Of a DNA stretch of 64,000 nucleotides, positions 44,915 through 52,481 are shown in pieces (the stretch's first letter is position 1; each line of letters starts with the position of its first letter). The DNA is taken from positions 62,001-126,000 of the forward strand of contig JAGALQ010000044.1 of NCBI GenBank assembly GCA_017625095.1, given 5' to 3'. Source of the DNA: Clostridia bacterium. Its GTDB lineage: Bacteria; Bacillota; Clostridia; Oscillospirales; Acutalibacteraceae. The position numbers and the translations under genes are program-made. The notes beneath the pieces were generated by a model that made no database searches, was not told the origin of the DNA, and saw only the letters and a list, made by a program, of their open reading frames with translations.

Positions 44915-46498
44915 TTATTTTGCGGAATCCTTAACAGAGATAAGACCGTTGAATACACCGACATAGAGTGTGTTGTTGGGGCCGATTGTGATCGGGCCAT
45001 AGCTGTTGTTCCAGTTTCTGCCGATACCGGTGAATACCTTGAATACGGTTTCGCCTGTGTCAAAGTCAACAGCGGTGAGGTACCATGCAACCTTGTTTGC
45101 GGGAATGCCGTCGTCATCTGTATCCTCTGCGTCGTCATACTCTCTTGTGTAGAGGTAAACAAGACCGTTCTTTGTTGAAAGCTTGGGAACAACTGTGCAG
45201 GAAGCTTCCTGGCTCTCCCATGCAATGAACGCATCTGTGCAGTTTTCGTTAAGGTCGATTCTTACAACACCGGGTTCGCTTGTGGGATCTGTTACAAGGA
45301 AGCCTGAACCGGATTCGGAGTAGTTATTCTCAACGATGAATGAGCGGCCGTGAGCGATAAGGCTGTTTTCGCTTACGCTCTTGCCCTTTGTGAATACGGG
45401 AACCTCAGCGATGATGTCGCCGTTTTCACGGTCGTAGATGCAAACGTGAACCTGCTGGTCAGCGTTATCTGTGATAGCGACAACCTTCTTGATGCTGCCG
45501 TCTGCGCAGGGAACGTCAAGGAGTGTGGGAGTTGTGCCGCTGCCCTGGTTGATAGCACCGGGCTTGAGTGTTGTGCCGCGGTCGTAAGCTGTTCTCCATG
45601 TGTAGTAGGGAGTGCCGTCTTCTTTGATATCAAAACGGTACATTGCGTGGTCAGATACGATGTATACGCCGTCTTCTGCCATACCGAATGTGTTCTGGAT
45701 TTCCTCACCCTTGCCTTCAAATGTAAGCTTTGTGAGGTAAACTTTGTCTGTGCCTTTTTCGATATAACCGACTTCACCGGGACGTGTTACAAACCAGATG
45801 TTGCCGTTGTAGTCAGGCATAGCGTCGGTTATGTATGATCCTTCGGGAAGGTAACTGCTTATATTGTATTCTTTCTCAACCTTCCATTCGGGCTTTTCGC
45901 CGGATTCATCAACATAGTAAATCTGAATTACGTTCTCAGAGTTACCGATGATCGGCTTGTCACCTTCGTAAAGGTGGCAGTAAGCGCCGCCTGAAGTATC
46001 GCTTGAGATTGAAGCGAAGTCAAATCTCTTGATAGCTTCGATTGTTGAAGGACGCTGGGGAAGACGTGTTTCTGCGAGAATTTCAAGTGTATCGGGGTCG
46101 AGGAGGAGAAGGCGGAAGCCGACTACGTTACCGCTGATGCACATAATTCTGCCCTGGCTGTCGAACATACATGTTGCAACAAGACCGCCGAAAACGTTAA
46201 GTGAGCGGCTCTTGACAACGGGGTTGACACCGAGAGGGCCCATGTTGTTGTAGCAGCCGGTGTTGTAGGAGTTACCGTGCATACCGTTTCTGCCCTCTTC
46301 TGCAAGGTAGGGGTTCTGAGGAACTACGATTTCATCCATCGGGTCTGCAACTGCAACTTCACCCATAAACGCAGGGCATTTTTTTGCTGCAAGCGGCTGA
46401 GCGATTGCGCCGCCGGGGCTGAGGAACAGCATCAGGAATGCTGAAAGTGCAGAGAGAACCTTGATGAATACTTTTGATGCAAAAATTGCTTCAAGCAT
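44915..46498 (-). CDS. Exported beta-propeller protein (PQQ/NHL-like repeats)
   Basis: 527 residues from the ATG at 46498; the frame extends upstream but without a ribosome site, while AAAGGAAA precedes this ATG. A signal peptide (residues ~10-35, ending G-G-A-I-A-Q-P) suggests export. The mature part is a string of ~45-residue blade-like repeats with patterns such as C-M-F-D-S-Q-G-R-I-M-C-I, A-M-P-D-Y-N-G-N-I-W-F-V-T and G-M-A-E-D-G-V-Y-I-V, consistent with a PQQ- or NHL-type beta-propeller. No catalytic motif is seen; such domains often bind carbohydrate or cofactor. It lies upstream of the GxGYxYP-like gene and divergent from a Gfo/Idh gene. Function unknown. Confidence 0.75.
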   Translation of the reverse strand: MLEAIFASKVFIKVLSALSAFLMLFLSPGGAIAQPLAAKKCPAFMGEVAVADPMDEIVVPQNPYLAEEGRNGMHGNSYNTGCYNNMGPLGVNPVVKSRSLNVFGGLVATCMFDSQGRIMCISGNVVGFRLLLLDPDTLEILAETRLPQRPSTIEAIKRFDFASISSDTSGGAYCHLYEGDKPIIGNSENVIQIYYVDESGEKPEWKVEKEYNISSYLPEGSYITDAMPDYNGNIWFVTRPGEVGYIEKGTDKVYLTKLTFEGKGEEIQNTFGMAEDGVYIVSDHAMYRFDIKEDGTPYYTWRTAYDRGTTLKPGAINQGSGTTPTLLDVPCADGSIKKVVAITDNADQQVHVCIYDRENGDIIAEVPVFTKGKSVSENSLIAHGRSFIVENNYSESGSGFLVTDPTSEPGVVRIDLNENCTDAFIAWESQEASCTVVPKLSTKNGLVYLYTREYDDAEDTDDDGIPANKVAWYLTAVDFDTGETVFKVFTGIGRNWNNSYGPITIGPNNTLYVGVFNGLISVKDSAK

Positions 46499-46537
46499 AA
46501 TTTGTTTTCCTTTCTTGTTTTTAATAATCGTATAAGA

Positions 46538-46566
46538 ATTATAACACTCCGAAAGTTTCAAGTCAA
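46538..46566 (-). promoter_or_regulatory. Near-consensus promoter of the beta-propeller gene
   Basis: On the minus strand: TTGACT (46566-46561), 17-bp spacer, TATAAT (46543-46538). Confidence 0.75.
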
Positions 46567-46599
46567 CCTATTATTTATATAATAAAACTGCTATAGTTA

Positions 46600-46628
46600 T
46601 TGACTTTGATGTTTAGGAATGATATTGT
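46600..46628 (+). promoter_or_regulatory. Promoter of the Gfo/Idh/MocA gene
   Basis: TTGACT (46600-46605), 17-bp spacer, TATTGT (46623-46628). Its -35 is 34 bp from that of the divergent beta-propeller promoter, so one regulator could control both. Confidence 0.55.
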
Positions 46629-46664
46629 TGTTTTAACCAAAACAAAAAACGGAGGTTTTCAACT

Positions 46665-47726
46665 ATGGCAAAATGGCGCGTTGGAATTATCGGTAACGGC
46701 GGAATCTGTAAAGGTGCTCACCTTGAGGAATATCTCAATGATGACAGAATAGAAGTCGTTGCACTTTGCGATATTATCGAGGAGAGGGCACAGTATCTTA
46801 AGGATAATTACTTCCCCGATGCTGATGTTTATACTGATTATAAAGAGCTTCTCAAGGATGAGAGCATTGATTCGGTAGATATCTGTACACCCAACTATCT
46901 TCATTCGATTATTGCAGTTGCCGCTTTTGAGGCAGGCAAGCACGTCTTCTGCGAAAAGCCCGACGCTGTAAGTGTTGAGGAAGCACTGCGTATGGATGCC
47001 GCCGCTAAAAAGGCAGGCAAAACGCTTATGATTATGCGTAACAACCGTTTTGTTGCTCCTTCACAGTATGCAAAGAAGTATATTGATGCAGGCAAAATGG
47101 GCGAGATTTACTGCGGCCGTTGCGGCTGGCAGAGAAGACGCGGAATCCCCGGCAAGGGCGGCTGGTTTACAACCAAGGAGCAGTCAGGCGGCGGCCCGCT
47201 TATCGACCTTGGCGTTCACCTGATCGACCTTTCAATCTGGCTTATGGGTAATCCCACACCGGTTGCTGTTTCGGGCAATACATACTGCAAGTTTGCTGAT
47301 AACGATTCGAGCGACTCCGTCAACTCCGATTTCGGTGACAAAATGGCAGACGGCACATTTGACGTTGAGGACCTTGCAATGGGTATGATCCGCTTTGATA
47401 ACGGAGCAGTGCTCCAGATTGAGTTCAGCTGGGCATCTAACATCAAGCGCGAAAACCGCTTTGTTGAGCTTAGAGGTACAAAGTCAGGTCTTGAGTGGCG
47501 CAACGGCGCACTCGAGATTTTCACCGAGGAAGACGGTCAGCTTCTCGATATTGCTCCCTCAAACATCAACGAAAAGCACGGACATATGTACAACCTCCGT
47601 CATTTTTATGATGTTGTTATCGAGGGCGCAAAGCCCATCTTCGAGCCGCAGCAGGGTATTGATATGATCAAAATCCTCTGCGCAATCTATGAATCCGCAA
47701 AGACAGGCAAAGAGGTTGCTCTCTAA
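46665..47726 (+). CDS. Gfo/Idh/MocA family oxidoreductase
   Basis: 353 residues. An N-terminal Rossmann domain binds NAD(P) (G-I-I-G-N-G-G-I-C-K-G-A-H), followed by D-I-C-T-P-N-Y-L-H and the family signature C-E-K-P-D-A with the catalytic-region Lys. The C-terminal alpha/beta domain has G-G-G-P-L-I-D-L-G-V-H-L-I-D, which supplies the active-site Asp and His. Members oxidise or reduce sugars, inositols and related polyols; the substrate cannot be read from the sequence. ACGGAGGT precedes ATG. It is divergent from the exported beta-propeller/GxGYxYP pair, so a shared carbohydrate role is plausible. An IolB-like isomerase lies 13 kb further on. Confidence 0.9.
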   Translation: MAKWRVGIIGNGGICKGAHLEEYLNDDRIEVVALCDIIEERAQYLKDNYFPDADVYTDYKELLKDESIDSVDICTPNYLHSIIAVAAFEAGKHVFCEKPDAVSVEEALRMDAAAKKAGKTLMIMRNNRFVAPSQYAKKYIDAGKMGEIYCGRCGWQRRRGIPGKGGWFTTKEQSGGGPLIDLGVHLIDLSIWLMGNPTPVAVSGNTYCKFADNDSSDSVNSDFGDKMADGTFDVEDLAMGMIRFDNGAVLQIEFSWASNIKRENRFVELRGTKSGLEWRNGALEIFTEEDGQLLDIAPSNINEKHGHMYNLRHFYDVVIEGAKPIFEPQQGIDMIKILCAIYESAKTGKEVAL

Positions 47727-47730
47727 TATG

Positions 47731-47968
47731 CAATAATGAATTGATTTATCAATTCAAATCATGTCGCGAAGAGACAAATCATGGCGGTTACGCCAAATCA
47801 TGCTTTAGCAAATCATTGATACGTAAATAATGTTACGGTTGCTTTCCTTGGTGTCTCAGACTTTTGAGTTATCAAAAATATGATTTGCCTTACGGCATAA
47901 TTTGATTTCTTACTAAATCATGATTTGCAAAATTAATTTTGCATGATTTGCGTTTTAATAACGCATTA
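47731..47968. repeat. Palindrome-interspersed AAATCAT repeat array
   Basis: Left half: AAATCAT at 47756, 47776, 47795 and 47810, separated by short hairpins GTCGCGAAGAGAC, GGCGGTTACGCC and GCTTTAGC. Right half: the inverted word ATGATTT at 47880, 47920 and 47943, separated by GCCTTACGGC, GCAAAATTAATTTTGC and GCGTTTTAATAACGC. The whole forms a large imperfect inverted arrangement without coding potential. The units are too short and irregular for CRISPR. Confidence 0.7.
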
Positions 47969-47971
47969 AAA

Positions 47972-48020
47972 AACACACCGCTGTATCGAAATTAATCGGT
48001 ACAGCGGTATTTGTTTTTTT
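47972..48020 (+). terminator. Terminator-like hairpin, copy A
   Basis: CACCGCTGTATCG / CGGTACAGCGGT stem, loop around AAATTAAT, ending in T8. It lies against small inverted-repeat element copy A. Confidence 0.7.
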
Positions 48021-48156
48021 GCAATCCTCCGTCTTTTGCTTCGCAAAATCCACCTCCTTTCAAAAGGAGGTTATACCTAATTGACAGCGAAGTAAATTTC
48101 TTTATCAAAAGCTCCTTTTGAAAGGAGCTGTCGAGCGCAAGTGAGACTGAGGGTTG
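48021..48156. mobile_element. Small inverted-repeat element, copy A (MITE-like)
   Basis: About 136 bp bounded by CAATCCTCCGTC and GACTGAGGGTTG, which are imperfect inverted repeats. Inside are two self-complementary blocks, CCTCCTTTCAAAAGGAGG and AGCTCCTTTTGAAAGGAGCT. Not coding. Copies B (48926-49060) and C (50810-50890) share the layout. Confidence 0.65.
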
Positions 48157-48208
48157 GAAAAATAAAAAGAATTGATGTAGATAGTTTCGCAGCATATGAT
48201 AAACTATA

Positions 48209-48237
48209 TTGACAAAAAATAATTTTAATGGTACCAT
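48209..48237 (+). promoter_or_regulatory. Promoter of the GNAT gene
   Basis: TTGACA (48209-48214), 17-bp spacer, TACCAT (48232-48237), overlapped by the LexA-like palindrome. Confidence 0.55.
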
Positions 48238-48253
48238 AGAACAAATGTTCTAT
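48236..48253. promoter_or_regulatory. LexA-like operator over the GNAT promoter
   Basis: ATAGAAC-AAAT-GTTCTAT: a perfect palindrome holding the GAAC-N4-GTTC core of Firmicutes LexA sites, with an RNRY-compatible spacer. It covers the -10/start region, where a repressor would block transcription. Confidence 0.55.
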
Positions 48254-48270
48254 CGAATAGGAGAAATATT

Positions 48271-48849
48271 ATGTGTTGGAAGATCAAAGGTGTATACAAA
48301 GAATGTCCGAGATTTGAGAATGATGAATATTTAATAAGATGCGTTTCGTTAGATGACAGCAGTGATTTGTTAAAAGTATATTCTGATAAAAAAGCTGTTG
48401 CATTATTCAACAGTGATAATTGCGGTGGTGATACTTTTTATTACACAACGGAAGAGAAGATGAAAGAAGTTATCGGTTATTGGCAGTGGGAATATGCAAG
48501 AGAGGGCTTTGTACGCTGGTCAATTATTGATAAAGATAATAGCGAAGCAATAGGCACAATTGAAATTTTCAACAGAAAAGCTGAAGATTATTTTAATAAC
48601 TGTGGATTGGTTAGATTGGATTTAAGAAGCGATTATGAAAACACTGACCGGATTATCAACATTCTTTCTTTGATAATCGATTTGATATATAAAATTTTTG
48701 GTTGCGACAAGATTGCCACTAAAGCTGTTGAAAAGGCAAGAGAAAGAATTGAAGCGTTGAAAAAGCTTGGCTTTATGCTGTCTGATAAAAATCTGATTGG
48801 ACACAACGGAGAGATATTTTCGGATTATTATGTAATGATCAAAGAATAA
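48271..48849 (+). CDS. GNAT family N-acetyltransferase
   Basis: 192 residues. The pattern fits ribosomal-protein-type or general GNAT acetyltransferases: L-I-R-C-V-S-L-D-D-S at the N-terminus, W-S-I-I-D-K-D-N-S-E-A-I-G-T-I-E-I strand pair, V-R-L-D-L-R-S-D-Y-E-N, and a C-terminal A-R-E-R-I-E-A-L-K-K-L-G-F-M segment typical of the acetyl-CoA domain end. The usual Q/R-x-x-G-x-G/A loop is weak, so cofactor binding may differ. Codon use is more AT-rich than in the surrounding core genes, and it sits among mobile repeats, so it may be acquired. AGGAG precedes ATG; a LexA-like site overlaps the promoter. Substrate unknown. Confidence 0.75.
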   Translation: MCWKIKGVYKECPRFENDEYLIRCVSLDDSSDLLKVYSDKKAVALFNSDNCGGDTFYYTTEEKMKEVIGYWQWEYAREGFVRWSIIDKDNSEAIGTIEIFNRKAEDYFNNCGLVRLDLRSDYENTDRIINILSLIIDLIYKIFGCDKIATKAVEKARERIEALKKLGFMLSDKNLIGHNGEIFSDYYVMIKE

Positions 48850-48878
48850 AGAATAAAGTATAAAGAATAAAGTATAAA
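48842..48878 (+). repeat. Short AT-rich tandem repeat behind the GNAT gene
   Basis: Reiterated AAAGAATAAAGTAT-like units starting inside the stop codon region; a low-complexity microsatellite. Confidence 0.6.
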
Positions 48879-48879
48879 C

Positions 48880-48925
48880 AACACTGCTGTATCGGGTTAA
48901 TCGGTACAGCGGTGTTTGTTTTTTT
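48880..48925 (+). terminator. Terminator-like hairpin, copy B
   Basis: CACTGCTGTATCG / CGGTACAGCGGTG stem ending in a T-rich tail; serves the GNAT gene and abuts element copy B. Confidence 0.75.
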
Positions 48926-49060
48926 GCAATCCTCCGTCTTTTACTTCGCAAAATCCACCTCCTTTCAAAAGGAGGTTATGCTTTGATTTTATATCGCTGT
49001 AAACTGCTTTGTCAAAAGCTCCCTTTTAAGGGAGCTGTCACCGTAGGTGACTGAGGGTTG
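48926..49060. mobile_element. Small inverted-repeat element, copy B (MITE-like)
   Basis: Same ends as copy A (CAATCCTCCGTC ... GACTGAGGGTTG) and same internal palindromes (CCTCCTTTCAAAAGGAGG; AGCTCCCTTTTAAGGGAGCT). About 135 bp, not coding. Confidence 0.65.
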
Positions 49061-49273
49061 TAAAACATAAAAGAAAAAACTCACAAGAAATAACAGATGC
49101 CGTGACCTTGAACGGAGCAGGCTGACGGTGATGCTGTATAATAAACGTTCGAGCGGAGTTTAATCCGTCAGCCGTAGCGGAGTGCTTAAAATAAAAAGTT
49201 CTTTTGGTTACTTTTGTAACGAATGACAAAAGTGACTGCGGCTTTATGCTGCATATAAAATAAAGAGATCTTC
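49061..49273. other. Non-coding spacer with inverted repeat
   Basis: No supported gene. GGCTGACGG (49120-49128) and CCGTCAGCC (49165-49173) form 9-bp arms around 36 bases, probably another degraded intergenic repeat. Confidence 0.4.
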
Positions 49274-49374
49274 CGTCACGGCTTTGTCATCCTGAACGAA
49301 GTGAAGGATCTTACGTAGCTATGCTTTAAGATTCTTCGTTTACGCTCAGAATGACAACATTTTTACTTTGTTCT
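49274..49374. repeat. 101-bp palindromic repeat, copy 1
   Basis: Begins GTCACGGCTTTGTCATCCTG and ends near ACTTTGTTCT. The two halves, TGTCATCCTGAACGAAG... and ...CTTCGTTTACGCTCAGAATGACA, are imperfect inverted repeats. A near-identical direct copy lies at 50612-50711; together they flank the XRE regulator. Confidence 0.75.
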
Positions 49375-49472
49375 GAAAATGAAACTGTTTTATGTTTTCA
49401 CTATATTGTTGAAAAAAACTCTCTTAACGTGATATTGAAAGTTAATTTACTATGTGTCACAATATATTCAGG

Positions 49473-49484
49473 AAGTGCGCACTT
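49473..49484. promoter_or_regulatory. Palindrome AAGTGCGCACTT before the XRE regulator
   Basis: Perfect 12-bp palindrome 26 bases before the start codon; candidate site for autoregulation. A TTGAAA at 49435-49440 could be the -35. Confidence 0.4.
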
Positions 49485-49510
49485 TCAATTTTTTAAGAAG
49501 AGGTTTTGTT

Positions 49511-50602
49511 ATGAAACTGAATATAGGTGAAAACATAAAAAGATTAAGGAAAGAAAGAGAAATTACACAAGAAGAATTTGCAGAGATTCTGGGTGTTTCC
49601 TGTCAGTCTGTGTCCAGATGGGAAAATGACAACTGTTATCCGGATATAGAATTAATACCTACCATAGCTGAATTCTTCGGTATTTCGGTTGACAGACTTA
49701 TGGGGGTTGACGAAACAAAAGAAAAAGAAGTTGTAAACAGCTATCTTGAAGCTTTTCAAAAAGCAATAAGCATAGGCAACATCGAAGAGTGTGTCATTAT
49801 TGCACGTAAAGGTGTAAAAGAATTTCCGAACAATTACATTCTTCTTAACAAGCTGATGTATGCACTTTTTGGTTCCTGTGATGATGACGGCAACATTCCT
49901 GAATGGGAAGAAAATATGGCAAAGTATGATGCTGAGATAACGGCTTTGGGCGAAAGAATTATGAAGTACTGTCCCGATATCAATATCAGACTTGAAGCTG
50001 CATCGAGATTGGCATTCAATCATATTCTTCACGGCAGAAAAGAAATAGGCAAAAAAATATACGAAACCTTTCCGTCAATGGAACTCAGCAAAGAGCGACA
50101 GATGTGGTGGGCATTGGAAAAGGATGAAAAATTACCTTTTCTAAGAGATACAATTAAGCAAAGCTACGAGTTTTTAAAGTCATTTATATGGCTTTTAGCC
50201 GATGCGGATGTTGTTGACGTCGAAACTGAATTAATTGCAATAAGTAAGATTTTTGAACTGGAAAAACTCATTCTTGACGGTAATCGTCCGAAAAACAGTT
50301 GGGGTGATGTATGGCTTGATTTTGATATTGCAAAGAGGTATGCGCTTATGGGTGATACAGGTAATACCTTTAAGCACCTGCATTTAGCTGTTGATGAAGC
50401 AAAAGCTTTTGATAAATTTCCTGATGAGCAGAAATACAGTTCTGTTCTGGTTGGTGAGATAATTGAAAGAAAACTTGATTTTGAAACTTCTGATACCCGA
50501 CCTCTTTGTGAAATACTTCGTGACAAATGGTTGATTCACGATGAGCTTGATTGTATTCGTGATACGGATGAATTCAAAGAAATAATCAAAAATTTATCTT
50601 GA
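49511..50602 (+). CDS. XRE family transcriptional regulator with helical C-terminal domain
   Basis: 363 residues from ATG 49511 behind AAGAAGAGG; the frame opens 19 codons earlier without a ribosome site. Residues 1-70 are a Cro/CI-type helix-turn-helix (I-G-E-N-I-K-R-L-R-K, T-Q-E-E-F-A-E-I-L-G-V-S, S-V-S-R-W-E-N). The remaining ~290 residues are acidic and alpha-helical, likely TPR-like or a ligand-binding bundle, with no catalytic motif. It is AT-rich, flanked by two direct copies of a palindromic repeat, and has no obvious target beside it. Similar layout is seen in the XRE gene at 58.8 kb, which may be a distant paralogue. Confidence 0.85.
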   Translation: MKLNIGENIKRLRKEREITQEEFAEILGVSCQSVSRWENDNCYPDIELIPTIAEFFGISVDRLMGVDETKEKEVVNSYLEAFQKAISIGNIEECVIIARKGVKEFPNNYILLNKLMYALFGSCDDDGNIPEWEENMAKYDAEITALGERIMKYCPDINIRLEAASRLAFNHILHGRKEIGKKIYETFPSMELSKERQMWWALEKDEKLPFLRDTIKQSYEFLKSFIWLLADADVVDVETELIAISKIFELEKLILDGNRPKNSWGDVWLDFDIAKRYALMGDTGNTFKHLHLAVDEAKAFDKFPDEQKYSSVLVGEIIERKLDFETSDTRPLCEILRDKWLIHDELDCIRDTDEFKEIIKNLS

Positions 50603-50611
50603 CAATACTCT

Positions 50612-50711
50612 GTCACGGCTTTGTCATCCTGAACGAAGTGAAGGATCTTGTTTTGTTATGTTTTAAGATTCTTCGCTTACGCTCAGAATGACAACATTTT
50701 TACATTGTTCT
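50612..50711. repeat. Palindromic repeat, copy 2
   Basis: Direct copy of 49274-49374, starting 10 bases after the XRE stop. Differences are scattered substitutions and a one-base length change. Confidence 0.75.
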
Positions 50712-50719
50712 AAAAACAC

Positions 50720-50777
50720 ACGGGCGGCTGGTTGCCGCCCTTACGTTTGAGATGGTATGGGCGACTACCGGTCGCCC
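50720..50777. repeat. Pair of GC-rich hairpins
   Basis: GGGCGGC-TGGTT-GCCGCCC and GGGCGAC-TACCG-GTCGCCC, about 19 bp each and roughly 19 bp apart, in an otherwise AT-rich spacer. It looks like another compact intergenic repeat. Confidence 0.6.
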
Positions 50778-50809
50778 GTATTTATTACAATACTACGTCT
50801 TTGGAAAGA

Positions 50810-50890
50810 AGGTTATTTGTATATCGCTGTAAATTGCTTTGTCAAAAGCTCCTTTTGAAAGGAGCTGTCACCGCAGGTGACTGAGGATTG
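50810..50890. mobile_element. Small inverted-repeat element, copy C (left end lost)
   Basis: About 81 bp matching the right portion of copies A and B: TTTGTCAAAAGCTCC, the AGCTCCTTTTGAAAGGAGCT-type palindrome block, and the end GACTGAGGATTG. The CAATCCTCCGTC end is missing. Confidence 0.6.
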
Positions 50891-50924
50891 AAAAAACCGC
50901 CGTATCATATCGATACAGCGGTTT
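50891..50924 (-). terminator. Terminator of the pgk-tpiA-gpmI run, hairpin copy C
   Basis: AAACCGCCGTATC / GATACAGCGGTTT, T6 on the minus strand, directly against element copy C. Same stem family as hairpins A and B. Confidence 0.8.
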
Positions 50925-50942
50925 GGTTATTGATTAAATATC

Positions 50943-52454
50943 TTATTTAATGAGTGAAGAACCTGTCATCTGTGAAGGCTGCTCAAGACCCATAATCTGA
51001 AGCATTGTGGGAGCGATATCGCAGAGCTTGCCGCCCTCTTTAAGCTCGCAGTCGTAGCCGACTACGCAGAAGGGGACAGGGAATGTTGTGTGAGCGGTGA
51101 AGGGTGAACCGTCATCCTCATACATCTTGTCTGCGTTACCGTGGTCAGCAGTGATAAGAGCTACGCCGCCCTTTGCCATAACAGCGTCAACAACCTTGCC
51201 GACACACTCGTCAACAGCCTCAACAGCTGCAACTGCAGCGTCGAAAATACCTGTGTGACCGACCATATCGCAGTTAGCGAAGTTGAGCATAATGGCATCG
51301 TACTTGTCTTCTTCAACAGCTGCAACAACCTTGTCAGCTACGATGTATGCGCTCATTTCGGGCTGCATATCGTAGGTTGCAACGTTGGGAGAGTCTGTAA
51401 GGCTTCTGTCCTCACCCTCGTAAACGGTCTCTTCACCGCCGTTGAGGAAGAATGTGACGTGAGCATACTTTGTGTACTCTGCAATACGAAGCTGCTTCAT
51501 ACCTGCGTTGCTGATTACTTCACCGAGAGGCATTGTGATGCGCTCGGGCTTGTAAGCAACCTCAACGTTGGGCATTGTTTCGTCATACTGAGTCATACAG
51601 ATGTAGCAAAGGTCAAGCATCTCATCGCGCTTGAAGCCGTCAAAATCAGCGTCAACAAATGCGCGTGTGATTTCTCTTGCTCTGTCGGGGCGGAAGTTGA
51701 AGAAAATAACGCTGTCGCCGCTCTTTACAGCTTCAGCCTTCTCGTTTACGCAGGGTACGATGAATTCGTCTGTTACGCCGTCAGCATAGGACTTTTCCAT
51801 CATTTCCTTTGCACAGGAGAATTTGGGAGCATCAAGTGCTGTCATTGCACGGTATGCCTTCTCAACACGGTCCCATTTCTTCTCTCTGTCCATAACGTAG
51901 TATCTGCCCATTACGGAAGCGATTGTGCCGACACCGATTTCACCGCACTTCTTGTAAAGCTCAACAAGGAAATCCTTGCCGCTTGTGGGAGGAACGTCAC
52001 GACCGTCCATAAAGCAGTGAACGTAAACCTTTTCAAGACCGTTGCGCTTTGCAAGCTCGAGAAGAGCGTAGAGGTGAGTATTGTGGCTGTGAACACCGCC
52101 GTCGGATACAAGACCCATAAGGTGGAGAGCAGAACCGTTCTTTTTGCAGTTTTCAACTGCCTTTGTGAATTCAGCGTTTGTGAAGAAATCACCGTCGGAT
52201 ATTGACTTGGAGATTCTTGTCAGCTCCTGATAAACAACACGGCCTGCACCGATGTTTGTGTGACCGACCTCGCTGTTACCCATCTGACCGTCGGGAAGAC
52301 CAACGTCAAGACCCGATGCACCGATGTATGTGAGGGGATAGTTTGCAAAAAGGCTGTCAAGATTGGGAGTCTTTGCGGAAACGATAGCGTTGCCGTAGTC
52401 GCTCGGATTCTTGCCGAAGCCGTCCATAATGCAAAGAAGAATAGGCTTTTTCAT
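50943..52454 (-). CDS. gpmI: 2,3-bisphosphoglycerate-independent phosphoglycerate mutase
   Basis: 503 residues; interconverts 3- and 2-phosphoglycerate with Mn2+. Alkaline-phosphatase-type metal sites: N-terminal C-I-M-D-G-F-G with Asp, the phosphoserine loop Q-M-G-N-S-E-V-G-H-T-N-I-G-A-G-R, H-C-F-M-D-G-R-D, N-F-R-P-D-R, L-N-F-A-N-C-D-M-V-G-H-T-G, and T-A-D-H-G-N-A-D. It follows tpiA by 27 bp. Enolase and GAPDH are not in the window. Its codons are highly biased, as for an abundant glycolytic enzyme. Confidence 0.97.
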   Translation of the reverse strand: MKKPILLCIMDGFGKNPSDYGNAIVSAKTPNLDSLFANYPLTYIGASGLDVGLPDGQMGNSEVGHTNIGAGRVVYQELTRISKSISDGDFFTNAEFTKAVENCKKNGSALHLMGLVSDGGVHSHNTHLYALLELAKRNGLEKVYVHCFMDGRDVPPTSGKDFLVELYKKCGEIGVGTIASVMGRYYVMDREKKWDRVEKAYRAMTALDAPKFSCAKEMMEKSYADGVTDEFIVPCVNEKAEAVKSGDSVIFFNFRPDRAREITRAFVDADFDGFKRDEMLDLCYICMTQYDETMPNVEVAYKPERITMPLGEVISNAGMKQLRIAEYTKYAHVTFFLNGGEETVYEGEDRSLTDSPNVATYDMQPEMSAYIVADKVVAAVEEDKYDAIMLNFANCDMVGHTGIFDAAVAAVEAVDECVGKVVDAVMAKGGVALITADHGNADKMYEDDGSPFTAHTTFPVPFCVVGYDCELKEGGKLCDIAPTMLQIMGLEQPSQMTGSSLIK

Positions 52455-52481
52455 ATCATTAAACCTCGCAGTCAGTTGAAA

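Noticed and set aside
47731-47968. CRISPR array
   Set aside because: Repeat word is only seven bases, spacing 15-20, orientation flips midway, spacers are palindromes, and no cas genes are near.
51141-52205. 354-residue plus-strand frame, longest unassigned frame
   Set aside because: Antisense to gpmI, whose metal-site motifs are all intact; biased codons of a highly expressed gene often leave long open frames on the other strand.
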